From: Calditrichota bacterium
Lineage (GTDB): Bacteria > Calditrichota > Calditrichia > Calditrichales > Calditrichaceae
NCBI GenBank assembly: GCA_024278755.1
Contig: JAJRSO010000020.1
Location: 1 to 64,000 of the forward strand
Length of the DNA: 64,000 nucleotides
Reading direction: 5' to 3'
The first letter of the stretch is position 1; every line of letters begins with the position of its first letter. This document shows, one piece after another, positions 1-7,625 of this stretch. The notes under the pieces were generated by a model. That model did not search any database, was not told the DNA's origin, and saw nothing but the letters and a program-made list of their open reading frames with translations. Made by a program: the position numbers and the translations under genes.

Positions 1-528
1 GACTATGAACATCCGGGTTACGGCAGGCTTTCCGTTCGATTGGTAAAGGGGCGTCTGGAATTCACATTCAATGACATTACCACGCCGCTGGAACACTGGC
101 ATTATGAGGTCTTTAACGCTTTGAAAGGCCATGATGACGCTGTTGAAACCAAAAAGCTGCAATTCAGAACCGATGTAAAGGGCAATGTGGCCGCTGTGGA
201 AGTGCCCTTTGAACCGGCGGTGGATAATATCGTGTTTCGCAAAAAACCGTCCGCCAAACTATTTGAGACCGGGTATCTCAAACAATTTACGGGCCGGTAT
301 GATCTTGCCGGAACGGATATTCGTATCGATTTGGCCGGAAATGCGCTCAAACTCATCGTTCCGGGTCAGCCGCCATATACGTTAGAGCCGTCGCTGGGAG
401 ATGAATTTGTTTTAAAAGAGTATTCAACCGTAAGCATTCGTTTTTCTCTGGATAAAAATGGAAATGTAGAGGCGCTACTTTTAAGACAACCCGATGGTAT
501 GGTAACCGCAAAACGTAAAAATAAGTAA
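1..528 (+). CDS. C-terminal part of a beta-lactamase-related serine hydrolase (DUF3471-like domain), 5' end outside window
   Basis: The reading frame is open from the first base (it begins DYEHPGYGRLSV), so the start lies upstream of the window. The visible 175 residues resemble the DUF3471-type domain that follows the catalytic domain in class C beta-lactamase-like serine hydrolases; the PGYG and PLEHWHYEVF stretches are typical. The catalytic SxxK and YxN motifs would be in the missing part, so activity cannot be judged. The gene ends with TAA and is followed after 38 bases by the deaminase gene, probably in the same transcript. The domain assignment is from memory of the family pattern. 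Confidence 0.7.
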   Translation, partial: DYEHPGYGRLSVRLVKGRLEFTFNDITTPLEHWHYEVFNALKGHDDAVETKKLQFRTDVKGNVAAVEVPFEPAVDNIVFRKKPSAKLFETGYLKQFTGRYDLAGTDIRIDLAGNALKLIVPGQPPYTLEPSLGDEFVLKEYSTVSIRFSLDKNGNVEALLLRQPDGMVTAKRKNK

Positions 529-566
529 GCAATGGTAAAATCAGATAACAGTTAAAGGAAGCCAAA

Positions 567-947
567 ATGACAAATGCAGATTTGGAACTAATCGAAGCCG
601 CCCGGAAACTCATCCAAAAACGCTTTATCGAAGGGCGGCATCATATTGCTTCCGTACTCAGAACAAAATCGGGGAAGGTGTTCAGCGGGGTGCATGTGGA
701 AGTGTATGTGGGACGCATAACGGTATGTGGCGAAGCCGTAGCCATTGGCTCCGCCGCCACGGCCGGAGATACGGACATCGAAACCATCGTGGCGGTGGAT
801 GAAACCGGACGCATCGTTTCGCCCTGCGGCATGTGCCGGGAAATGATCGCCGACTATTCCCCGCAGGCGGATGTCATTATACTAAAAGATAATGTGCCGC
901 AAAAAGTAAAGATTGCGGAATTGCTGCCTTTTCAATACGAACAGTAG
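567..947 (+). CDS. cytidine deaminase-like zinc enzyme
   Basis: This 126-residue protein has the zinc site of the cytidine deaminase superfamily: CGEA (Cys54, with proton-shuttle Glu56) and PCGMC (Cys87, Cys90). The length matches the small homotetrameric deaminases. The sequence HVEVYVGRITVCGEAVAIG resembles cytidine deaminase and blasticidin-S deaminase-like members, which hydrolyse the amino group of cytosine nucleosides. The substrate cannot be fixed from sequence; cytidine or deoxycytidine salvage is the default. The ATG follows AAAGGAAG at a good distance. It is cytosolic, with no signal peptide. Confidence 0.85.
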   Translation: MTNADLELIEAARKLIQKRFIEGRHHIASVLRTKSGKVFSGVHVEVYVGRITVCGEAVAIGSAATAGDTDIETIVAVDETGRIVSPCGMCREMIADYSPQADVIILKDNVPQKVKIAELLPFQYEQ

Positions 948-971
948 AGTTCTTGGAAATCACATTTTCAT

Positions 972-1075
972 CGTCATTCGAGGTCCCCTGATGAGTTGGG
1001 GGACGGGGCAATCCACAAATTCTATTGGAGTTCAACGGATTCCCACGCCCTGATAAATCAGGGCTCGGAATGACG
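972..1075. repeat. intergenic inverted-repeat element (REP-like)
   Basis: The ends are an imperfect inverted pair: CGTCATTCGAG at 972-982 and CTCGGAATGACG at 1064-1075. An inner hairpin CCCTGATAAATCAGGG lies at 1048-1063. This is the look of dispersed small palindromic elements that sit between genes in many bacteria. It lies between the deaminase gene and the truncated VOC gene. No protein is encoded. Confidence 0.55.
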
Positions 1076-1128
1076 GTATTGTTCATCTCACAGAGTCCTG
1101 ATGGGACAACAAAAAAGGATGATCTTTT

Positions 1129-1380
1129 ATGGACCATTACGCAGAAAGTAAACGTCAGGATCACCAGCCGCCTTTTCTCACCGGACAATTAGGTTGGCGG
1201 TATCATCATATGGGAATTCCAACTACGGAACAAATGCCCGGTGAAAAATACATCGCTCATTTAAAAATGTATGTATCCGGTTTTGAAACCAGCTTGTACG
1301 GTATCGAGTGGATGCGTTTTGAAGAAGACAGTCCGGTGGCGGAAATTCTAAAAGCCAGCCTATTTGATGCCGGAATGTAA
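1129..1380 (+). pseudogene. N-terminal fragment of a VOC-superfamily (glyoxalase-like) protein
   Basis: The 83 residues contain LGWRYHHMGIPT and GFETSLYGIEWMRFEEDSPV, which I recognise as the first half of a VOC-family protein that normally continues to about 150-165 residues with a second beta-alpha-beta-beta-beta unit. Here it stops after AEILKASLFDAGM, and I find no continuation in other frames downstream. It is therefore probably a decayed remnant, although a short ATG-initiated protein could still be made. It sits just after a repeat element, and a rearrangement could have removed its end. Confidence 0.5.
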
Positions 1381-1724
1381 CCAATTTTTTAAAAGTTTGC
1401 TGAAAAGCGAATAGGACTGAATGTGATTTCATAAATCGTTCAGGTTAGGTATTATCAATCTTATTTTTTCTGAGTGTGATTTGTACGGAGGTTGGACTTT
1501 TCGCGCAAGTGATTCAGCAAAAGTCAAACTCGGCTCTGAAAAGGAAGATACAAAAAGCGATAGAATCCGATTTCCTCATTTACAAGCAGACCGAAATGAG
1601 AAAATGAAACGAATATTATACAGATTTTTGCAGATTAAGATTGGTTGCTTTCGGAATTTTGTGTTATTTCTCCGTAAAATGTATATTTGAAACTAAAATA
1701 CATTTTTTACAGGGAAAACTTTTT
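1381..1724. other. non-coding spacer upstream of the RpiR-type regulator
   Basis: About 340 bases without a convincing gene. A 69-codon open frame (1481-1690, TTG start) has no recognisable protein character or ribosome-binding site. The only structure I see is the inverted repeat at 1676-1706. The rest is A+T-rich and probably carries the regulator promoter. Confidence 0.5.
1676..1706. promoter_or_regulatory. inverted repeat just upstream of the RpiR-type regulator gene
   Basis: Arms AAAATGTAT (1676-1684) and ATACATTTT (1698-1706) are perfect complements around a 13-base spacer, 18 bases upstream of the ATG. It may be an autoregulatory operator. It shares TGTA/TACA half-site ends with the palindrome in front of the peptidase operon but is otherwise different. 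A+T-rich inverted repeats also occur by chance. Confidence 0.3.
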
Positions 1725-2573
1725 ATGCAAACGAATATTGAGGATCTGAAAGAAAGAATTATTGCCAAGATACCGCAGCTTACAAAGAGTCAGAAACGAA
1801 TTGCCAATTATTTTCTGGAAAACCCACAAATCCTTGCGCTTAATTCGGTACGCGATCTCGAAAAGGAATTGCAAACCAGTAAGGCTACCATTGTCCGTTT
1901 GACCCAGGCGCTGGGGTACAGCGGATTCCAGGAGCTAAAAGCTGCTTTTTTACAAAGCATGAAAAAAGAGCTGGAGCCCATCCAGCGCTATAAATCAAAG
2001 CTGGATATGAGACAAAAAAGCGGTAACACTTTGCAGGATGTGGTCAATCAAACAACATCTAATCTTCAACAGACTCTTCGTTTAATCAATGAAAAGGATT
2101 TTAAAAATGGGGTACAGTTGTTGCTTAAAGCACACAATATTTATACCATGGGGCTGGGAATCTCATATTATTTAGCGGATATCGCTGCATACCAGTTTCG
2201 ACGAGTGTCCTTAAACGCCTATCAATTACCTTTTGGCCCGCAAAATTTTTCCGAGCAGTTAATAAACCTTTCGCCTAATAATTTAATTTTTGCTTTTTCT
2301 TTTCCCCCTTATTCGCAGGAAACCATTAAAGCGGCCGAATATGCCAAAGAAAAAAACATAACGGTTATTTCTGTAACGGATAAGCCAACGAGCCAGATAG
2401 TCAGTTTCAGTGATTTGTTTTTTCAGGTTTCTGTCGAAAGCACAACCATGTCTAATTCCATAATGGCCCCGATGGCCCTTGTGTATGCCCTGGCGTCAAA
2501 AATCGGCCACGATCTTAAAACAAAAGTGATTCAAACGATTGAGTCGATTGACCATGTACGAAAAGAACATTGA
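1725..2573 (+). CDS. RpiR/MurR-family transcriptional regulator (HTH + SIS domain)
   Basis: This 282-residue protein has the RpiR layout. An N-terminal helix-turn-helix region (about residues 1-80) has the typical LTKSQKRIANYFLENP and SKATIVRLTQALGYSGFQELK stretches. A C-terminal SIS domain (about 125-265) has IYTMGLGISYYLAD and the FSFPPYSQETIKAAEYAKE segment. SIS domains usually sense sugar phosphates or related metabolites. I chose ATG 1725 because AGGGA lies at 1711-1715 and the HTH region begins there; the frame is open 28 codons further upstream without family similarity. It likely controls the following peptidase-hydrolase-antiporter operon through the palindrome at 2668-2691. The ligand is unknown. 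Confidence 0.85.
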   Translation: MQTNIEDLKERIIAKIPQLTKSQKRIANYFLENPQILALNSVRDLEKELQTSKATIVRLTQALGYSGFQELKAAFLQSMKKELEPIQRYKSKLDMRQKSGNTLQDVVNQTTSNLQQTLRLINEKDFKNGVQLLLKAHNIYTMGLGISYYLADIAAYQFRRVSLNAYQLPFGPQNFSEQLINLSPNNLIFAFSFPPYSQETIKAAEYAKEKNITVISVTDKPTSQIVSFSDLFFQVSVESTTMSNSIMAPMALVYALASKIGHDLKTKVIQTIESIDHVRKEH

Positions 2574-2638
2574 TTTGCTGCCTGACCGACCGGTTTTAAT
2601 TCCCGTTCTGATTAACAAGAATAAGCGCTAACTTTAGC

Positions 2639-2691
2639 TTGACTTCCTTGCGCGTTGCTGTGTATCTTTATTGTAACATTTGTTACAATAA
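2639..2691 (+). promoter_or_regulatory. promoter with overlapping perfect palindrome, probable RpiR-type operator
   Basis: A possible -35 TTGACT (2639-2644) is followed after 18 bases by TATCTT (2663-2668). Directly on the expected start site is a perfect inverted repeat: TTATTGTAACA (2668-2678), a TT spacer, and TGTTACAATAA (2681-2691). The core TGTAAC...GTTACA resembles operators of RpiR-family repressors such as HexR. It lies between an rpiR-type gene and the peptidase gene that starts at 2727, a classic place for repression. The palindrome is seen directly; its protein partner is inferred. Confidence 0.6.
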
Positions 2692-2726
2692 TAAATAAAG
2701 CAGAAACAAAAGGTAGGCAATTAGCT

Positions 2727-3845
2727 ATGAAGATGCACCCGGTCATAAAACACTTTTTGGATACCACCGTTATTCCGGGTATTTCACGTGATGAAAGACA
2801 AATTGTCGACTACATCAAAACTAAATTGGATATCTGGGGGCTTGACTATACCGAAGACTCTGCCGCCAACGATGTTGGGGGAAACAGCGGAAACTTAATC
2901 TGCAAAGTACGAAACGGGAAGCCCGAAGCGCCTGTTCTTTTATTGGCGGCACATGTAGATACAATTTAGTATAGTAGTGAAAAACCGGTTATTAAAAAGG
3001 ACCGTATTGTTACTTCGGATGGACATATTCTTGGCGCGGACGATCGGGTTGGAGTGACAATTATACTCGAAATTCTCAGGTGCATTGCAACACAAAAATG
3101 TCCGCATCCCAATCTGGATGTCGTTTTCATTGTTTCGGAAGAAATCGGTTTGCGTGGTTCGCGATTTTTGGATTATGATCTAATCGATGCAAAACTTGGC
3201 GTTAATTTTGACGCATCTGCCAGAGTAGGGCAGGTGGTGGTGGCAGCCCCTTCTAAAATACTTTTTGATATGGAATTTACAGGCAAAGAAGCACATGCCG
3301 CCGTTGCTCCGGAAAAAGGTATTAGCGCCATTGTTATGGCGGCAAAAACGATTATGGCAATAGAAAGAACAGACCGGCACCCGGATATCCTTTTTAATAT
3401 GGGAACCATCGGTGGCGGAGGATATAATAATGTTATTCCGGGTAAAGTAAATATAAGCGGAGAAATCCGGGGATTTGAGAAGGAGCAAATAGAACGATTT
3501 GTAACACAGATTCAGATGGCGGGCAATAACAATGCCGCGGATATGAACGGATCGTTCGAAATAAAAGAAACGTATCTTTATGCCCCTTTTCACCTCGCCG
3601 ATAATTCACAGATTGTAAAAATTACCGAACATGCAATTAGTCAAGCCGGAATCCCCTTTCAGCCAATACGTTACCGGGCCGGAAGCGATGCGAATATTTT
3701 TAATGAGCACCGGATTGCCTGTGTCAATATCGGGCTGGGGTATGCCAATAATCACTCTTCCGACGAGTTCATTACGATTGACGATCTGATCTCCGGCGTG
3801 CAGATTGGTAAAAATATTATTGCCCGGGCCGCAGACGTTTTGTAA
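2727..3845 (+). pseudogene. M20-family metallopeptidase (PepT-like), interrupted by an in-frame TAG
   Basis: Reading straight through one TAG at 2967-2969 gives a 373-codon M20 peptidase in a single frame. Zinc-site residues are present: His of HVDT before the stop, Asp of GADD, the Glu pair of SEEIG, Asp of NFDAS, and the C-terminal NNHSSDEF. The family removes N-terminal residues from short peptides in the cytoplasm. The stop falls directly after HVDTI, between the first and second zinc ligands, so neither half should work alone. A single change from CAG, GAG or AAG would explain it; TAG ends other intact genes here, so recoding is not the default view. The start ATG 2727 is chosen because the protein similarity begins there and the promoter/operator lies just upstream. 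Confidence 0.8.
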
Positions 3846-3861
3846 AGGAGAGGATAATAAA

Positions 3862-4764
3862 ATGAGAAAATGTTTGTTTGGTTTTTTGCTGTTTCTTTTC
3901 GTATTTGGCAGTTGTCAGCCGGATAACCCGTCGCTTCCTACGGGGAAATCCCGGCTTATTTTTTCCAATGCAACCATTCATAACGGATTAGAGCTTCCTC
4001 TTTATATCTATCGTCCGGAAAAATTTACGCTTCACTCGCCCATACTGTTTGTTATTCATGGCAATAAACGCAATGCCGAAACATACCGCAATCAATGGAT
4101 CGATATTGCCGAAAAAGAAAATGCGTTGCTGGTAGTGCCTGAATTCAGCAGGGGAAAGGGTTTCCCCGAGGATATGAATTTCAATATGGGTAACCTGTTT
4201 TTAATGGATTCTCTGGATCATATCCTTTCGGCTAATCCGGAAACAGACTGGGCTTTTTCGTTTTTGGATCCCATTTTTGCCTATATAAAACAGATAAGCG
4301 GTAACCGTTCGAAAGGATATCTGATTTACGGACATTCCGCCGGCAGTCAGTTTGTACATCGCTTTTTATATTTTAAACCAAAGGCCAAAGTGTTGCGAGC
4401 GGTTTGCGCTAACGCCGGTTGGTATACCATGCCGGATTTTAAACAGCCTTATCCCTACGGATTAGAGAAAACACCCTGTACAAAGAGTGATTTAAAAGCG
4501 CTCTATTCTAAAGATGTAATCGTGCTCTTGGGCGAAGCGGATACCAGTCAGACATCCTCCTCTCTGCGGCGCACCCCGCAGGCCATGCTTCAGGGCAGGT
4601 TCCGGCTCGAAAGAGGGCGTCATTTTTTTGATATTTCAAAACAGATGGCAAAACGGCTTTCAGCGCCTTTTAGCTGGAAAATTCAATTTGTCCCGGGTGC
4701 CCGGCACAGCAATAAACAAATGAAAGCGGCCGCCGCCGTATTTCTTTTTGAACAGACTAAATAA
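3862..4764 (+). CDS. alpha/beta-hydrolase lipoprotein (polyhydroxybutyrate-depolymerase/esterase-like)
   Basis: The 300-residue protein starts with a lipoprotein-type signal (LFVFGSCQPD, Cys19 as probable lipidation site). An alpha/beta-hydrolase core follows: ILFVIHGNKRNAETYRN forms the oxyanion-region strand, GHSAGS holds the nucleophile (Ser159), and GARHS near the C-terminus probably holds the catalytic His. It may hydrolyse esters or amides on the periplasmic side; the substrate is unknown. ATG 3862 is preferred over upstream in-frame codons because AAGGAGAGG precedes it and the signal begins there. It lies 16 bases after the broken M20 gene and belongs to the same operon. Confidence 0.75.
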   Translation: MRKCLFGFLLFLFVFGSCQPDNPSLPTGKSRLIFSNATIHNGLELPLYIYRPEKFTLHSPILFVIHGNKRNAETYRNQWIDIAEKENALLVVPEFSRGKGFPEDMNFNMGNLFLMDSLDHILSANPETDWAFSFLDPIFAYIKQISGNRSKGYLIYGHSAGSQFVHRFLYFKPKAKVLRAVCANAGWYTMPDFKQPYPYGLEKTPCTKSDLKALYSKDVIVLLGEADTSQTSSSLRRTPQAMLQGRFRLERGRHFFDISKQMAKRLSAPFSWKIQFVPGARHSNKQMKAAAAVFLFEQTK

Positions 4765-4812
4765 AAAAGGGTGCTTCCCAATAAATCAAAGAATTAAATA
4801 CGGAAAAATAAA

Positions 4813-6219
4813 ATGACGGATGAATCGAAAAAACCGGGAATACTTTTATCTTTAATCCCAATTGTATCCATGGTCTTATTGCTACTAATCGGCTATGGAA
4901 TATATCATATTAAAGCACAGGTTCTTTTGGTGTCGGCGGCAATAATAACCGGTGTTGTGGGGCTTATCGCCGGTTTTCAATGGAAAGATATGGAAGGCGG
5001 AATTGTGGAGAGCATCCACAAAGCTCTTCCGGCGGTTTTAATTATGCTTGCTGTGGGTATTATGGTCGGTTCCTGGATTTCTTCGGGAACGATTCCAATG
5101 ATTATTTACTATGGTCTTAAACTAATTTCTCCGAAGTATTTTTTAGTTACGGCCAGTTTTGTATGCAGTGTTATTTCCATCGCCACGGGAACATCGTGGG
5201 GGACCATCGGAACTTTAGGCGTGGCATTTATTGGCATCGCCGCAGCGCTGGGAATACCGATGGGGCCTGCCGCGGGAGCCATTGTAGCCGGCGCTTATTT
5301 TGGCGATAAAATTTCTCCGTTTTCCGATGTAACGAATCTGGCGCCTGTTGCAGCCGGATCGAATCTCTTTGATCATATTAAACATATGCTCTGGTCTGCC
5401 GTACCCGCCTGGTTAATTGGACTGCTCATCTATTTTTTTTACGGGCTAAGCTTTGGAGAAGCCAATATTCAATCGGATTCGATGATTTTAATTACCGAAA
5501 CGCTTCAGAAACATTTTACGTTTAATCTTTGGCTGTTGCTGCCCATGGTAATTGTCTTTTATTTTGCCTTTGCCAAAAAACCGGTATTGCCGGGAATGCT
5601 TCTTTCTTCCGTAACAGCGGGAGTTCTGGCCCTTATTTTTCAGGATGCCACTGCCACTGAAGTGGCTGCGGCGATGAACACGGGTTACTCCTCTTCCACA
5701 GGTGTGGCGGTTGTGGATAAACTGATTTCCCGAGGGGGAATGATGAGCATGATGGAAGTTCAGTTAGTGGCGTTTACGGCTTTTAGCTTTAGCGGAATTA
5801 TGCAGAAAACCGGTATGCTGGATACTATTTTTAAGAAAATAGTGCGTTTCACGGAAAAGGTCTGGAGTTTGGTGGCAACAACCGTAGGAACGGCGATTTT
5901 AACCGCGCTGATAACCGGCAGCTCGTATCTTTCCATGATTGTTCCGGGAGAGCTATTAGCGCCGGCATTTAAGAAAAAGAATCTGGCCGCAAAAAATCTT
6001 TCGCGCATTATTGAAGAAGCCGGAGCCATTATCGTACCCTTAATTCCGTACAGCATGGCCGGTGTTTATGTAACCGGAACCATCGGTGTTTCGCCGTTCG
6101 AATATCTGCCATGGGCGTTTATGAATTATTTATCTGTGGTCATATTGCTTATTTTTGGCCTTACCGGTTTTTCGATGTCCGAAAGAATAACCGATGACGA
6201 AACGCAGATCGGGAGCTGA
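4813..6219 (+). CDS. NhaC-family Na+/H+ antiporter or related organic-ion exchanger
   Basis: A 468-residue polytopic membrane protein. Typical NhaC-family segments are visible: SWISSGTIPMIIYYGLKLISP, TGTSWGTIGTLGVAFIGIA, GAIVAGAYFGDKISPFSDVTNLAPVA, TGSSYLSMIVPGELLAPAF and EEAGAIIVPLIPYSMAGVYV. The family includes Na+/H+ antiporters and exchangers such as malate/lactate antiporters. Because it follows a peptidase and a hydrolase under an RpiR-type regulator, it may import a substrate or export a product of that pathway in exchange for Na+ or H+. It is the last gene of the operon; the convergent regulator gene begins 29 bases later. Confidence 0.85.
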   Translation: MTDESKKPGILLSLIPIVSMVLLLLIGYGIYHIKAQVLLVSAAIITGVVGLIAGFQWKDMEGGIVESIHKALPAVLIMLAVGIMVGSWISSGTIPMIIYYGLKLISPKYFLVTASFVCSVISIATGTSWGTIGTLGVAFIGIAAALGIPMGPAAGAIVAGAYFGDKISPFSDVTNLAPVAAGSNLFDHIKHMLWSAVPAWLIGLLIYFFYGLSFGEANIQSDSMILITETLQKHFTFNLWLLLPMVIVFYFAFAKKPVLPGMLLSSVTAGVLALIFQDATATEVAAAMNTGYSSSTGVAVVDKLISRGGMMSMMEVQLVAFTAFSFSGIMQKTGMLDTIFKKIVRFTEKVWSLVATTVGTAILTALITGSSYLSMIVPGELLAPAFKKKNLAAKNLSRIIEEAGAIIVPLIPYSMAGVYVTGTIGVSPFEYLPWAFMNYLSVVILLIFGLTGFSMSERITDDETQIGS

Positions 6220-6248
6220 TTGTATCCGTTCACAACCGGAAGGCCGCT

Positions 6249-7616
6249 CTAAATATTGATGTTGTGTTCTTTTATTTTGGAATACAGCAGGCGACGGTGA
6301 ATTTGCAGACAATCCGCCGCTTTGGTTCTGTTGCCGTTGTTCTTGCGCAGCGCTGTTAAAATAAGTTCTTTTTCAATTCGATTTACAATATTTTTAAAAC
6401 TCATTCCCTGCTCAATTGCATTTTGAATAAAGGCGTTAATTCCTGTTTTTTTCCCTTCCGTACCCAGCTTACCGATGGTAATTATATTTTTTCGTGCCAG
6501 AACCACCGCCCGCTGAATGACGTTTTCCAGTTCACGCACATTGCCCGGCCAGCTGTAGTCGAGCAGAGTTTGCATCTCTTCAAACGGAACGACAAGTTCC
6601 TGTTCGGCGCTGTATTTTTTCAGAAAATGCTTGACCAGCAGGGGGATATCCTGCGGCCGGTCGGAAAGCAGAGGCAGGTTAATGCGCACAACATTAAGGC
6701 GGTAATACAGATCTTTGCGAAACGTACCTTTTTCCACTTCTTTTTCCACGTCGGTGTTTGAGGCGGCAATTATGCGTACGTTTACTTTAATCGGTTCTTC
6801 TCCGCCGACCCGAAAAAAAGACTGGTTTTGCATAACGCGTAGAATTTTTACTTGCAGCGATTGCGGCATATTATTGATTTCATCCAAGAAAATCGTTCCG
6901 CCGTCGGCCAGTTCAAACCGGCCCTGGCGCTGAGATACAGCCCCGGTAAAGGCGCCCTTCTCGTGCCCGAATATTTCGCTTTCCAAAATACTCTCCGATA
7001 GTCCGCCGCAATTTACCTTAACATACGGTTTATCTTTTCGCAACGAATGGCGCTGAATCGCATCGGCAATTAGTTCTTTTCCCGTACCGCTTTCACCCTG
7101 GATAAGCACGGTTACATCCGACGGAGAGACCCGGCCAATCGTTTTAAAAATATCCTTCATTATTTTACTGCTGCCAATCATTTGTCCGTTTCCGGACTCC
7201 TGCTGGGTGGATACAATGCTCCGCAATTCCTTTACTTCGCCAACCAGTTCCGAAAACGCAAGCCCACGTTCAATAATCAGTAAGAACTCATCCAGTTCAA
7301 ACGGTTTTTCAATATAATCGTATGCCCCGGCTTTCATGGCTTCAATAGCCCGTTCACTGGTACCGTAGGCAGTGAAAATAATAACCGGTAAATCGGAATT
7401 GAAAGTTTTAATTTTATTCAGTGTGGTCAGTCCGTCCATTCCGGGAAGGTTGATATCCAGCAGCACCAGATCGATATTTTCGGTTTTGATAAGTTCAACG
7501 GCGTCTTCGCCATTGCCTGCTTCGCAAAGTGAGTAGCCTTTAGTAGATAGCAGGTCGTACACATTTTTTCGCATTGGCGCTTCGTCATCTACAATCAAAA
7601 TGTATTTGGCCGACAT
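6249..7616 (-). CDS. NtrC-family sigma-54-dependent response regulator
   Basis: The 455 residues form three domains. The receiver (about 1-120) has the phosphoacceptor Asp54 in LLDINLPG. The AAA+ domain (about 145-375) has Walker A GESGTGKE, the sigma-54-contacting GAFTGA loop and Walker B FLDEIN. A C-terminal Fis-type HTH includes NRTKAADCLQIHRRLLYSKI. Such proteins bind upstream activator sites and remodel sigma-54 polymerase. The ATG is preceded by AAAGGAG. It is co-transcribed with the kinase 9 bases upstream and is divergent from the gamma-glutamyl operon that starts at 9714, a likely target because a sigma-54-like promoter lies at 9643-9658. Confidence 0.92.
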   Translation of the reverse strand: MSAKYILIVDDEAPMRKNVYDLLSTKGYSLCEAGNGEDAVELIKTENIDLVLLDINLPGMDGLTTLNKIKTFNSDLPVIIFTAYGTSERAIEAMKAGAYDYIEKPFELDEFLLIIERGLAFSELVGEVKELRSIVSTQQESGNGQMIGSSKIMKDIFKTIGRVSPSDVTVLIQGESGTGKELIADAIQRHSLRKDKPYVKVNCGGLSESILESEIFGHEKGAFTGAVSQRQGRFELADGGTIFLDEINNMPQSLQVKILRVMQNQSFFRVGGEEPIKVNVRIIAASNTDVEKEVEKGTFRKDLYYRLNVVRINLPLLSDRPQDIPLLVKHFLKKYSAEQELVVPFEEMQTLLDYSWPGNVRELENVIQRAVVLARKNIITIGKLGTEGKKTGINAFIQNAIEQGMSFKNIVNRIEKELILTALRKNNGNRTKAADCLQIHRRLLYSKIKEHNINI

Positions 7617-7625
7617 AGTTCTCCT

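Noticed and set aside
1481-1690. 69-codon open frame upstream of the RpiR-type gene
   Set aside because: TTG start, no ribosome-binding site and no protein-like composition; it lies in an A+T-rich spacer.
2967-2969. Pyrrolysine or other recoding of TAG in the M20 peptidase
   Set aside because: TAG is the normal stop of other genes here (for example at 947 and 42608), no pyl genes are visible, and M20 peptidases are not known to use it.
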